Origin: Polytrichum commune
Taxonomy: Eukaryota; Streptophyta; Polytrichopsida; Polytrichales; Polytrichaceae
DNA: 64,000 nt
Assembly (NCBI GenBank): GCA_950295325.1
Contig: OX485803.1
Span: forward strand, 66,605,554-66,669,553
Direction: 5' to 3'
In this document: positions 24,641 to 34,842 of the stretch, one piece after another
How positions within the stretch are numbered: the stretch's first letter is position 1
How the letters are laid out: each line of letters opens with the position of its first letter
Program-made: the position numbers and the translations under genes
Notes under the pieces: generated by a model
What the model saw: the letters and a program-made list of their open reading frames with translations, nothing else
The model's database searches: none
Told to the model about the DNA's origin: nothing

Positions 24641-25230
24641 TTCAAGCCTTCACAAAGTGGGCTATATCTTCCTTTTATGCACCACCAATGGTAACTCCAT
24701 GACACCATTCTATGGTGGTTTTTTCTTTCTCCTCTATGGCCGGCAATAGGACTATCACATTCTTCCTTCAAAACCGATAGCCTTTACTTGCCTTGTGGCA
24801 CATACACCCAACTTTGTTTGCACTTGAACAATCCGTCCACCAACTTAACGTCTTTGAGCACCTTGCTCTTGCGAAGCTCACCTAAAAGTTTTCGTGCCTC
24901 GGGGTAGTTAATTTACCCCTCCCGTATCTTGCATCACAAGTTTCCTTCGCCGGCACACATTAGCCACAAGGTTTGGATGGTTCTCATTGCTTGGAACTCT
25001 TCCCGTCTACTTAGCGCATCCGGCACCACATTTCCACGGTCCGGTTTGTGGACCAAATCCACCTTCATAAGCGCCAAACTATCATGCCACCGCAATGACT
25101 TGGCGCTCACTTGCGATTGAATGTCAAAATTCTTTTAGGATACATTGTCCATGTAGACCTTTGATTTGTGCGACCCCAAATAGTGTCGCCACATCTTCAA
25201 GCAATGCACTACTGCAAAAAAATTCTTTGT
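24641..25230 (-). pseudogene. pol: RLG-1 RNase H and connection region
   Basis: Minus-strand text in shifting frames reads MTKNFFAVVHCLKMWRHYL, then DNVVPDALSRR, the usual end of the Ty3 RNase H domain just before integrase. Stops are frequent. Confidence 0.7.
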
Positions 25231-25231
25231 C

Positions 25232-26160
25232 ATGAGTTGGTTGTCTTCTTTGACAACCATCGAGCTTCATGCTCGCATATGCAATGGCCATCCATCTTAC
25301 ATTAACAATACACCATTGGCACAGTTACTCGCCCCCATATGCACCTCAAAAGGTTTGTCAAACTCCACGAACTTGAGCACGGGCGGCAAAGAGAACTTGG
25401 TCTTAAGCTCCCCAAAGACTTGGTTGCAAGGCTCATCCCAATTGTGGGATAGCCATTTCTTCCACAAGTCGGATAAGGTCGGATAACCATCGAGCTTAAT
25501 GCTCTCATATGCAATGGCCATCCATCTTACATTAACCATCCGCCAATGGCAAAGTCACTCACCCCCCATATGCACCTCAAAAGGTTTTTCAAGCTCCGCG
25601 AACTTGAACACGGGTGGCAAAGAGGACTTTGTCTTAAGCTCCCCAAAGACTTTGGGACAAGGCTCATCCCACTCTTGAGATAGCTTTTTTTTTCACAACT
25701 CGCACAAGGTTCAACAACCTTTAAGCTTAATGGTCCCATATGCAATGGGCATCCATCTTGGATCAACATCCGCCAATGGTAAAGTCACTTGCCCCCGTAT
25801 GCACCTCAAAAGGTTTGTCAAATTCCGCGAACTTGAGCACGGGCGGCGAAGAGAACTTCGTCTTAAGCTCCTCAAGGACTTGGTGGCACGGCTCATCCCA
25901 CTCTTGGGATAGCCATGTCTTGCACAAGCCAGACAAGGTTTAACAACCATTGAGCTTATTGCTCTCATATGCAATGTTCATTCATCTTGGATCAACATCC
26001 GCCAATGGTAAAGTCCTTCGTCTCCATGTGCACCTCAAAATGCTTATGAAAACCTGGAAACTTAACCACATCTTGTGAAGGGAACTTGCTCTTGAGCTTC
26101 CCAAGGGCTTGGTGACAAGGCTCATCCCACTCTTGGGATAGCCATTTCCTTAATAAGTTG
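25232..26160 (-). repeat. Fourfold ~234-bp tandem duplication of the RT/RNase H junction
   Basis: The same coding segment (LWKKWLSHNWDEPCNQVFGELK, then PFEVHMGASN-type text) occurs four times. Its recurring marker CTCATATGCAATGG and relatives start near 25272, 25505, 25736 and 25966. Spacing is about 234 bp, which is 78 codons and in frame. Copies differ from one another at many bases, so the duplications are older than the LTR pair. Confidence 0.9.
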
Positions 26161-27633
26161 ACTAAGGTCCTAGTAACCTTAAAACAAATCTAGAATGAAG
26201 TGGTGGTAGTAGTTGGCTAGGCCAACCAATGACCTAAACCTTTTTTGAGTCAAGGGCCAATTCTCCTCTTGGATTGCCTTGACATTCTTCATGTTTGTCC
26301 ACCAACTTCCTTTGTCACCACATGCCTCAAGAACTCAATTATTTCTTGAGCAAAGTTGCAATTCACTCCTTGGCGGTAACATTTTGAATAACACATTGGT
26401 GAATACATCCTTGTATCTCACCAACATCCCATAAGTATGGTTTGGGGGAGGCCCATCTTTCCTAGCCTCCCCATGAGTTCCTTGGAGTTGCTCCAATTGA
26501 ACCACGACCATTATGTTTACCATTTTTCATTTGGTTCATTAAGACCAAATTCAACTTGGGTCCTCCTACCATAGGAGTCCTTGTCAATTTGTAGTTCAAT
26601 TCTTTGCCATCATGGCATATCACAAATGCACCGCAAGCTCATCGGCTTGCACCTCACATCTTTCATGTGAGTTTCAAAGAAGGCGGCCTTCATAATGACA
26701 TGCATTTCATCTATTTCACTTGGTGTGAAATTTTGACAAAAATCCAATGTCCCACATTGAAAGGTTACATGCATCGCGGCCTCCTTTGTCTCATGCGGTT
26801 TGCCCTTTCCAAACCGCACCTTGGTGGGCTTGCCCGTTCTACCAATAGGCAAGCCCCAACTCCCTTATGAGTTTTGGGCTCAAGAAGAAGTCGTAGCCTC
26901 TTTGTCAATACACGAGACATTTCTCCCATTCATTTGAGCCTCAAGGTACAAAAGACTTGGCCTCGGCTTAAGGCTACTAGCCTTGGCCACAATGCCATCA
27001 TCTTACATTCGGTTCGTGGCACAAGTATTATTTGGCGGGGTACCTATCTCCCCTCAACGTCCATTGTTGTAATGCACCGTCAAATTGCTTAATGGGGTCA
27101 TCGGCCTTGATGCTCATGGCAATTTTGATGATCCCCACCACAACCTCAATAAACTTTGGAAATTTGAACTTGGTCTTCACCACCCGCTTTTGAAACCCAC
27201 CTAAAACGATGCATTTCTTAGAAAGCTCGTTCATCTAAGATGTACAATTCATTTGGGTGTGAAATGCGCGCATATACGCCTTAAGAGGCCCGGACGCCTC
27301 ATTTCCACCAAATTCATTCCAACATCAATACCTTCCTAGCATTTCGAATTGGAATTTCAATCGAACATTAATGCCCTCCAAGGTTTTGGGTGCATTCGGT
27401 ATTCTAGGCCCCAAATGTTTTTTTTTTGAGGTGTGCGGGAGCCCTTTCAAAGGACTCCATCATCATGCCCACCATTGTCATTAGAACTAATGGTATGGTC
27501 AAATTCCATTTACACATGATCTTTGTTCCAATTTGAGCCTCACAACCTTGTGGAAACCCCGGGCTCACCATCATAACCCGCATTTTTGATAGCCATGTTT
27601 CCCTCAAAGTGCGAGCTCAAAACTTGGAACCCT
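26161..27633 (-). pseudogene. RLG-1 gag/protease/RT N-terminal region, heavily decayed
   Basis: A short piece at 26523-26335 contains YKDVFTNVLFKMLPPRSE, matching the start of Ty3 reverse transcriptase. Immediately after it come thumb-region scraps, so fingers and palm are deleted. Upstream (26610-27607) only short frames survive, none clearly gag or protease. A possible gag start, MAIKNAGYDGEPGV, lies at about 27598, just after the primer-binding site. Confidence 0.6.
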
Positions 27634-27645
27634 GCTCTGATACCA
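27634..27645 (-). other. RLG-1 primer-binding site (initiator tRNA-Met type)
   Basis: The minus strand reads TGGTATCAGAGC two bases after the 5' LTR, the standard complement of the initiator methionine tRNA 3' end. Confidence 0.9.
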
Positions 27646-27647
27646 CG

Positions 27648-28621
27648 TGTCGCAACCCTTGCTAGCCCCCCTTGACAATCTTGCCAATTTTCAATTCTAG
27701 CAAAGGTTACGAGCACTAACCATTCGCATTCCGCCATGCTAATGGTTAGCTCCTCCTACCCCGGACCTTATAGTTCATAGGAGGGAACCAACCCTCCTAC
27801 TTTGCTTTCGGGACTCACCCCTTAATCGGTAACTCATTTCTTGGATGTGGACTTCCATCCATGGAAGTCCAATCCTATGTTGATCATCGCGTTGCCGGAG
27901 CAACACTACAACAACCCGAACCATACTAGGCAACTATGGCCTCACAATGGGCCAATGCCCATGGAGGCCGTGCCGTTCGGCCTCGGGTGGGTGAGGCCAC
28001 ACCACCTCACCCATATAAGCCTCTAGGACTTCACGCGGGGCCCCTACCCCACCGTCAACCAACCTCTTGTCTCTCCACCAAGAGTTGGGGCCAAGTGGAC
28101 ATTCTCCCTTAGCCGCTGGGCTAAGAAGCCTCTAGCAGCTTCAGACCATCATAACTTCCTTGTATGATGTCCGAGGCTAGCAACCAACCACTCCATCTTC
28201 ATCTACGTTTCACGTAGATGCCGATGGACTCCTCACTTGCCCCATTTGGGCAAGTTATGAGGACGTTATGCCTCTTTGAACCTTGGCAGTCCCGGGAGTC
28301 ACTCCCAGGCACTGCTGCACCAGGGCGCTGTCCCGGGACAGCGCCCCACTCAAATGGCCATAACTCCTAGCTCACACCTCCGATTGAGGTGTTCTTGAGC
28401 ATTCTAGAATCACCACGCCATGAGCTACGCATAGCTCATGGCCTTACCCTTGTGCCTCCTAGTCTCCGTGGGTGGGAGGCGTTCCCAACGCCCGGGGCCC
28501 TCACCCACACTAGGATCACTTGGGCCCTCTCACCAATGGCGCCACAAGTCCCGGGTGTCACTCCGGGGTCCCCCTTGTGCCCATGGTGTTTCGGGCACTC
28601 CTTATGGAGAGGTGCGCGACA
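27648..28621 (-). repeat. RLG-1 5' LTR
   Basis: 974 bp, same length and sequence as 21653-22626. As the 5' LTR it should hold the promoter on the minus strand; no TATA box was singled out. Confidence 0.95.
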
Positions 28622-28677
28622 ATTAATTTGTCAAAATTCTGGTTGTGTACCCTAAACCCGTGTGTCTTTACTAAATT

Positions 28678-28771
28678 TGGATTCATTGCTCATATGTTAC
28701 TGCTCATTGCTCATGTGTTACTGCTCACCGCTCACCGCTCACTGCTCATTGCTCATAAGATAGCTTCCCTC
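28678..28771. repeat. Right terminus of element A
   Basis: Repeats of GCTCAYTGCTCA / GCTCACCGCTCAC end in ATAAGATAGCTTCCCTC, the inverted counterpart of the left end. Units here are degenerate and few, unlike the 26-copy left end. Confidence 0.85.
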
Positions 28772-28930
28772 TTGAAAATGCAACTCATTCCAAGGAAAGA
28801 ATTTGAAATTCAACTAACCTAACCAATGACGAAAAATCAAAACACTAAGTAGGATGTTTACCGTGCTCCAAGTGCTTCTTCCTCTCCCACTAGTTTGTGC
28901 CTCCAAGTCTTGATCTCCTAATCCCGCTTC

Positions 28931-28949
28931 ACTCCCGGCGGACGCACCA
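28931..28949 (-). other. RLG-2 primer-binding site candidate
   Basis: The minus strand reads TGGTGCGTCCGCCGGGAGT four bases after the LTR end at 28954. It begins with the TGG expected opposite a tRNA CCA end and is GC-rich like a tRNA acceptor stem. The tRNA was not identified. Confidence 0.6.
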
Positions 28950-29676
28950 TTTATGTCAGCTCTAAACCCCCACCCTTATGCGTCGTAGTCCGGGTGGGAG
29001 CCCATGGCTCACATGCAATTGTGTTGCTTCCCTAACTCCTTGGACTCACATTCCCATCGTTTCATCCAGTTAAACGCAAAACACACAACTTTTATTCAAT
29101 TGGCCCACAGCCCTAAAAGTATTTATAAATACTTGAGTACCTTGTAATCAATAGCAATGCCAATCACACCCTTGGCTTGCCATATCCCCTATTCCACTAG
29201 CTACTTTCTACTTAAATCTTTGACCACACTCCTAATTAACGCTAAGGTCCTTCCCCCTTTATAATCCTGCTTCATTCAATTAAGTACTGGCAGCCTCCTC
29301 CCCTGTTACACCCTAGTAAGCCTCTACCCAGGTTAAACCTCCGTCCAGCTTCCCAAGCTTCCATGAAGCCCCTGCCTCCAGCCAACTCGCCCCCGTTGCA
29401 TCCAGGAGCTTCCCTTCCCGAGAGTAGTAAGAACCAGGGGTCCCCTGTTCCCGACTGAGTATAGGCAGCTTCCACCCGAACAAACCCTGGGTTGAGCTTT
29501 GAGTGTTGTGAGGATCTGAGTTCGACCAACAGTTCGACAACTTTGGTCTCCAACAGCTCAATTCTTCCTCCGATTCCAATCCAAGGTCGGTAATTTATCA
29601 GCTACTCCTCCTTGCGAGTTGTGCATTGACCAGATGGGTGTGGCCCGCTCGCAGCCTCATTCGGCATCAACCTTGG

Positions 29677-30847
29677 TGTGAGGCCAAACCACCCACCCTT
29701 ATGCGTCGTAGTCCGGGTGGGGGCATGGGCTCACATTTCTGCTTGTCTAACTCCAATTCTTTTTACGTCATTAAACTCCCTTGCATTCCACATCAATCTT
29801 GGCACACCAATTCATTCCACGATAAGATTACAAGTGTTAAAAAACACTCTTCTCTATTATGGCACTATTAGCACACTCTATTACAACCCCACACAACTCG
29901 ACCGCAAGTTCAACCCCCCTAATGCCACCTTCTAACACCTTGTGGCCTTCACTCTCTAATTAAGATAATTCCCTAGTTTAATACTCCATATTAAGCCTAC
30001 TTAACTAGCCTACAATCTAACTTAGCCTAAATACTCCTAGCCCTTACCCCGGTTCAATCTATGTCCCTCCATCTCAGTATTCCAGGCTTGGTCTTGAGTC
30101 GTCCTCCCTGGTTCGGCGACCTTGCCTTCGGCCCAGCTCCTCCTTGCCTTCGGCCAGCTCGATGCCTTCGAGCATTCAGTTGCTTCGACTGCCTTCGAGC
30201 ATTCAACTGCTTCAACTCCCTTTGAGCATGCAACTAGCTTCGCCTGCCTTCGAGCATTTAGCTGCTTCAACTCCCTTCGAGCATGCAACTAGCTTCGCCT
30301 ACCTTCGAGCATTCAGCTGCTTCGACTGCCTTCGAGCATGCAACTAGCTTCGCCGTAAACCCTCAACCTGCTCGGTCTCCCGGCAGTCGGCCCCTCCCCT
30401 AACTCCGAAATTGAGAGAGAGATTTCTGTGGCGAGCTGCCACTCCTGGCTGCCTCGCAGCTGATCCCTCCAAGGATCCAGCGTTGCCCGAATTGTAAGGC
30501 CTACCCCCCCCCCATTCTAACAAAGCTACCACCCAATTCCACCAGCCCCCGGTCCCAATGTGGGTAGCCTCTAAGCCCTATTCGGGCACATAACCCAGCC
30601 TTAAGCCTCAAGCTCCCATTCCCCTTCCTAATAACAAAAGTACTAACTACAATCATTTTAACTAAATCTAATTAACACTAACCCTCTCTCAATACACAAA
30701 CGACGTAAATCCCTTGTTAACACAAAAACACACCAAACCCACGGGTTACACTCTTTTTAGTTTTAAAATGGTAATCACAATAAAAAAGAACAATTCCTAA
30801 TAACTTTTGATGTTAAACACACATGTGGGCACCGTTTTGGGCTCACA
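29677..30847 (-). mobile_element. Nested LTR of the same family (solo)
   Basis: Ends TGTGAGGCC (29677) and GGGCTCACA (30847). It repeats the family landmarks CACCCTTATGCGTCGTAGTC near the start and ACACATGTGGGCACC near the end. Flanks are CTTGG and CTCAG, not a clean 5-bp duplication, so it may have formed by recombination. No internal region accompanies it. Confidence 0.6.
30160..30355. repeat. Tandem repeats, about 25 bp, inside the nested LTR
   Basis: Seven or so units of the type GCCTTCGAGCATTCAGCTGC, alternating with CATGCAACTAGCTTC variants. The solo LTR at 37706-39261 has its own, different array at the matching place. Confidence 0.8.
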
Positions 30848-31897
30848 CTCAGCTTTGGTTGCAGCCTGCAATCGGAAGGTTTTAGCTTCCTAGTCGACTC
30901 ATGCGTCTTTCCCCAGCCACAGGCAAGCGGATTACTGCCCTCAAAATCCAGCTGCCATCCTAGCTTGTGAGGATTCGACCAGCCTCGCAAAGTCCTTGTG
31001 ATCTGATGACTGCAGCTCAACCAGCAACTCAAGTTGCACTAGTCCAGCTAAGTTGGGTAAATGCTGATGGTTGAGCCCTTGAACTCAAGCGCCTGTGCAT
31101 GAGCAATTCAGATCTCGCTAACTAGAGGTAATTCCAACGACATTGGCCTAGGAAGGTGGCAGCTGACATCAACTCCCTTTAGCTTCTCTTCCCTTTCAGA
31201 GGCAATGCACCCATCCTGGGCTTCTCACTCGCTTACTTGGGCAAGCCAGTATCACTCTGCCGCCTCCTTCGGTCTCATTTTCCCTGCTTGAACTCAGCTA
31301 TCCGCTACCCTCGAAGTGGATCCCAGCTCGCCTTCGAACTGACCCTCGAAACTCCGTTGCCGCCAGCCGAAAAATGATATCCACTACCCAACGATCCCCA
31401 GTCCTTCTGTCCAGGCATATCAGAAAAACATGCTGCTCCCCGAGGCAGCTCATCTCCACCCCCACAATCCCAACTGCTACTAACGGAAAATTCCGGCAGG
31501 GCTGAGCCTCTCCGGCTGCCTGTCTGGTGGTTGAGAGAGAGAGAAAGCAGAACCGAGAGCCGTATCCATAACCACCCCCATTCACAGGCCCCGGATTCTT
31601 CTAGGGTCCACAGAACCCCATGCCCCAAAACGAACAATACCTAATCCTATTTAAGCTAATAAAAACCCAGCCACCATGCTTGAGGTCTAAGCCTAAGAAA
31701 GTCATTTACCACACATAAGTAATTCCCTCTAACCCATGACCACTAAAGCACTAGCACCCAAACCTAAAGTCTATATTGCAATTAAAATCCAAACCCCACT
31801 CTTTTTATGTTGTTGAACACTTGATGAAAAATCAAAGCCTAAGTTTTACTGGATTATATCAGTTAAGAACACATGTGGGCACCCTTTTGGGCTCACA

Positions 31898-33935
31898 GGT
31901 GGCTCCGACATGAGACCTTAAAAATATTTCTAAATTTTTGTCATCGAGTTGGCAATGAGGCAAGTGGGCAAATAGCCCCCTTATTTATTTTTTCTTTAAA
32001 AATCTTCATTCTAATTTAGCCTTCTTCCTCCAAACACCTCCAATTATCTTGTGTGGCCCATATTAATTAATAAACTAATATTTGCTTAGTTAACATCTAC
32101 TAACTTAAATCTTAGCTAGTTGTTTTTACTAGCTAGCATGTTTTTTCTACTTCGTTCTTTTCTAGCACTACTTATTTTTCATTCTGGCCAACCTTACCCT
32201 TCACTAAATTTTTGTTTCTTCCGGTTGAATGCCCGAAGTCCTCGGTAATTCACCTTCCTTCTTCTTGGCTAAATGCTAAATGAACTAATTTTCCTAAATT
32301 CCCTATCAATTTTCAATTTTAATGCTAGCATCTTAACTAAAAATGATCCCGCGGAGTGGTGTACCACTCTAGGGGTTGACATCCTTCGCAACACTATCGT
32401 GTACAAGAAAGGGATTGGACCCCCTTGTAGTGGAAATTTGGTTAACAAACAAACCCAGGGAAACAATCCGGGAAGACTCAAAAGGTGATTCACAACATCT
32501 AGGTGTTTTAGATTAAGTTTATTAGGAAAAACACAAGGTTATTTCACTTTAATTTCATATTTAGAGTGACAATTAGATTATAGGTAAGGGTTAAAAACTC
32601 TAAAAACCTCTCCATGTCAGTACATGCAAACATGACAGTCTCACACCTCACTCTAATTTCCCATGCAATTGTCTGGCAACGAGTTCATTTTGATTGGACC
32701 AAGTGCGGTGCAAAATCATAGGCACAACCATAGTCCATTGACTTGAAGAAAAGGTTCCCATTCGTCTCTTTATTAAAGCCAAGTGCACTTTGACTTTTTC
32801 AATGGTCGCAAGGTAATTTCAATGAATATAATTTGCTCTTGAATTATCAATATAGGTTACTGAAGTTCATTCGGCTAGCCCTTCTTTAATCATACCCTTT
32901 CTTATAAACAACAAAGGTAATCATAAACATGTAGAACGTCGGATGCAACTGTTCATCTCCCATTGTTGTTGGAACCACCTTCCAGCCTCTTCTTTTAAGT
33001 CGATGGTCCACAACCCCGTGTCCTTTCAGCACTTTCCCTGATTCACTCGGAAGTCGTAAGCACTCACCTCTGCTGATATGAAGCAAGGAAGCCAATAATC
33101 CCTCAAGGTTCCCACAAATTTATCCCCCTAGCTATGATCGGGGAGAACCGGCAGTCAGTTACCGATGAACCGGTTGAGTTTAAGAAATAACCAATTGAAG
33201 CTCAGGATTGCAGGAAAATTACCGATCATTTTAGAGGAATTTATAGAGTATACCCTAATTTAAAAGGAAAACCGGAGGATGTCAACATGTAACCGGTCGA
33301 ACTTGCAAACACGAGGATCTCAATCGGTTATGCCCAAAAATCTTCCCGATCACTGCCCCCTAGGATGTGTACATTGAATAAGGTAGGAACTTATGATTTA
33401 CTTAAAGATGATATCTCCAACCCCTACGAGGTAAATCCGATCCCATCAGACTATTGGGTGGAGAAAGATTCATAGCAATTTTAATTGACCCTGTTAAGTT
33501 ACGTTCTTACAAAATGGAAATAATCACTATCAATTACACACGATCAGCAGGTAAGGCGGGATGGCGTCAGAGCTCTCTAACTTTTCTCTATTCAAATCAT
33601 AAGATAGCACCCGAGAGATGACTACATGCGCTGTAGGAAAATGGTTATTATTTGAGCAGATTATCGATATCCCCATTGCCTACACAGAGTTCAATTAAGT
33701 CTCAGTCCCTTGTTAATAGTTCAATTCCGACGCCTAGGAACAGTTCACTCAATCAGTCTATAGTCAAGTTCAATCATGTTGACCACTCCTTAAGAGGTTA
33801 ACTCTGAAATAATCACTTTACGATAAATGGGCACAAAAACAGCGAATCAGAAAGAAAATGGACTTCACTCAATTAGATTCAATACTCGATTGAAGAGCAT
33901 ATATTCCATGAAAGACAATTGTTCTGTAATAGAAC
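31898..33935. other. Intergenic, possible older repeats
   Basis: No gene seen. 33150-33340 resembles 49290-49430 (GTTGAGTTTAAGAAATAA / GTTGAGTTTGAGAAATAA and the text after it), marking a further dispersed repeat. The first bases after the LTR (TGGCTCCGACATGAG) look like a primer-binding site but no retroelement interior follows. Confidence 0.45.
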
Positions 33936-34834
33936 CAGGGTTGTCTATCGCGACGTCATGACGGGGTCGTGCCGTCATGACGCGTCATGTCGGGTCGGAC
34001 CCCTCCGTCACGACACAATAGGCTCCTCGTAGGGTCAAACTAGGGTCAACCTAGTAGGGTGGGTAAAATACTTACCTTCTTGCCAAGGTGGCGTCCTATG
34101 TGGCAAAAAATGCCGACGTGGATGTGCATATTTCCCTTGGCATGTAAACCATTTTGCCATTGTGTTTATCATTTTGTTAAAATCAAAGTAATAAAATATT
34201 ACTAAGGAGGGTGTAGGTTGGACGGGGGAGAGGGTCAGACGGGAGGGTCGGACGGGGGGAACGGGTGGGGAGCGCGGGCGGACGTGTGGGAACGCGGGGG
34301 AACGTGGGGTTGGACGGGGGTGAGAGTCGGGCGGGGGGGAACACGGGGAGTGTGTGGGAACGTGGAGAGCGGGGGATGGGAGCGGGTTTAGGAGGTTTGG
34401 ATAGGACGGGATGGATGGGAATGGGATTAGGGGAACGGGGGAGGGGGGAGGGGGGAGGGGAACGGGAGGGAGGACGGGAAAAGGTCGGATGGGGGGGTCG
34501 GACGGCAGGGAACGTAGGGAACGGGTTAGGGAACATGTTAATGGGCTAAGGGAGCGGGATTAGGGTACGGGGAACGGGGGTGGACGGGAGGGCGGACGGG
34601 CGCTAGTAATTTTATTCCCCACTTTACCTCTACTTTGCTGACATGTCATCACACGTGGACATCGTAACTCCTACGTGTCCGCAATGGGGTAATGTAAATA
34701 CACAAAAAATTCGGTAAAATTCAAGTCCGGCAGGATAAAGACATCATCCGGCATAATGTCGTGACGGATACGTGTCGTGACGGCACGACATTATGTCGGG
34801 ATTACCCTCTGTCACGACACAATAGACAACCCTG
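33936..34834. mobile_element. hAT-like MITE with a G-rich core
   Basis: Ends are CAGGGTTGTCTAT (33936) and ATAGACAACCCTG (to 34834), the CAGGG start being usual in hAT elements. They are flanked by AATAGAAC (33928-33935) and AAGAGAAC (34835-34842), an 8-bp target duplication with one mismatch. Subterminal zones carry repeated GTCATGACG/GTCGTGACGG motifs in both orientations. 899 bp, no transposase frame; the long open frames in the core come from the biased composition. Confidence 0.8.
34205..34610 (+). repeat. G-rich tract (GGGACGGGGG-type) inside the hAT-like MITE
   Basis: About 400 bp of almost C-free purine-heavy sequence built from GGGAACGGGGG, GGTCGGACGGG and GGGGAGG runs. Many runs of three or more G close together suggest quadruplex-forming capacity on the plus strand. 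Confidence 0.85.
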
Positions 34835-34842
34835 AAGAGAAC

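Larger units (their letters stand above)
21653..28621 (-). mobile_element. RLG-1: full-length but defective Ty3 (chromovirus-like) retrotransposon
   Basis: Two 974-bp LTRs (21653-22626 and 27648-28621), each starting TGTCGCAACC and ending GCGCGACA, appear identical on reading and are flanked by ATTAA. Coding is on the minus strand, so the right LTR is the 5' LTR. A primer-binding site (27634-27645) and polypurine tract (22627-22640) sit in the right places. The internal 5 kb has an unrecognisable gag-like start, a scrap of reverse transcriptase, a fourfold RNase H-region repeat, RNase H, integrase and a chromodomain-like tail, all broken by stops. The fingers/palm of reverse transcriptase with the YVDD/YXDD site are absent. 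It must have moved with help from another element. Confidence 0.93.
15228..28771. mobile_element. Element A: Mutator-like element with ParB-like and SWIM genes
   Basis: The left end starts GGGGAGTGCTATCTTGTGAGC; the right end reads, in reverse complement, GAGGGAAGCTATCTTATGAGC, giving imperfect terminal inverted repeats built on GAGC-rich repeats. A perfect 10-bp duplication TTGAAAATGC flanks it. Subtracting RLG-1 and its 5-bp duplication leaves about 6.57 kb. Content from the left: minisatellite terminus, minus-strand ParB-like pseudogene, palindrome array, plus-strand SWIM protein, duplicated 3' segment, RLG-1 insertion, right terminus. The 10-bp duplication and the SWIM zinc finger both point to the Mutator superfamily, but no DDE catalytic domain was seen, so it is probably not autonomous now. 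Element B (57974 onward) is a second copy. Confidence 0.8.
12570..31897 (-). mobile_element. RLG-2: decayed Ty3-type retrotransposon hosting nested elements
   Basis: On the minus strand, in element order: an LTR (28954-31897, itself carrying a nested LTR at 29677-30847), a tRNA-type primer-binding site (28931-28949), a leader split by element A (28782-28930 and 14220-15217), then gag (14219-13131) and a short 3' remnant. Pol and the distal LTR are missing. Element A with its own cargo (15228-28771) sits in the leader. The left border is approximate. Confidence 0.65.
28954..31897 (-). repeat. RLG-2 5' LTR, split by a nested LTR
   Basis: Plus-strand ends are TGTCAGCTC (28954) and GGGCTCACA (31897). 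The part before 29677 and after 30847 adds up to about 1.77 kb, comparable to the related solo LTR at 37706-39261. The text CACCCTTATGCGTCGTAGTC near its start is shared with the nested LTR, and ACACATGTGGGCACC near its end with both other copies. Confidence 0.65.

Noticed and set aside
34183-34549. Proline/arginine- and glycine-rich frames on both strands
   Set aside because: They arise from the biased G-rich core of the hAT-like MITE.
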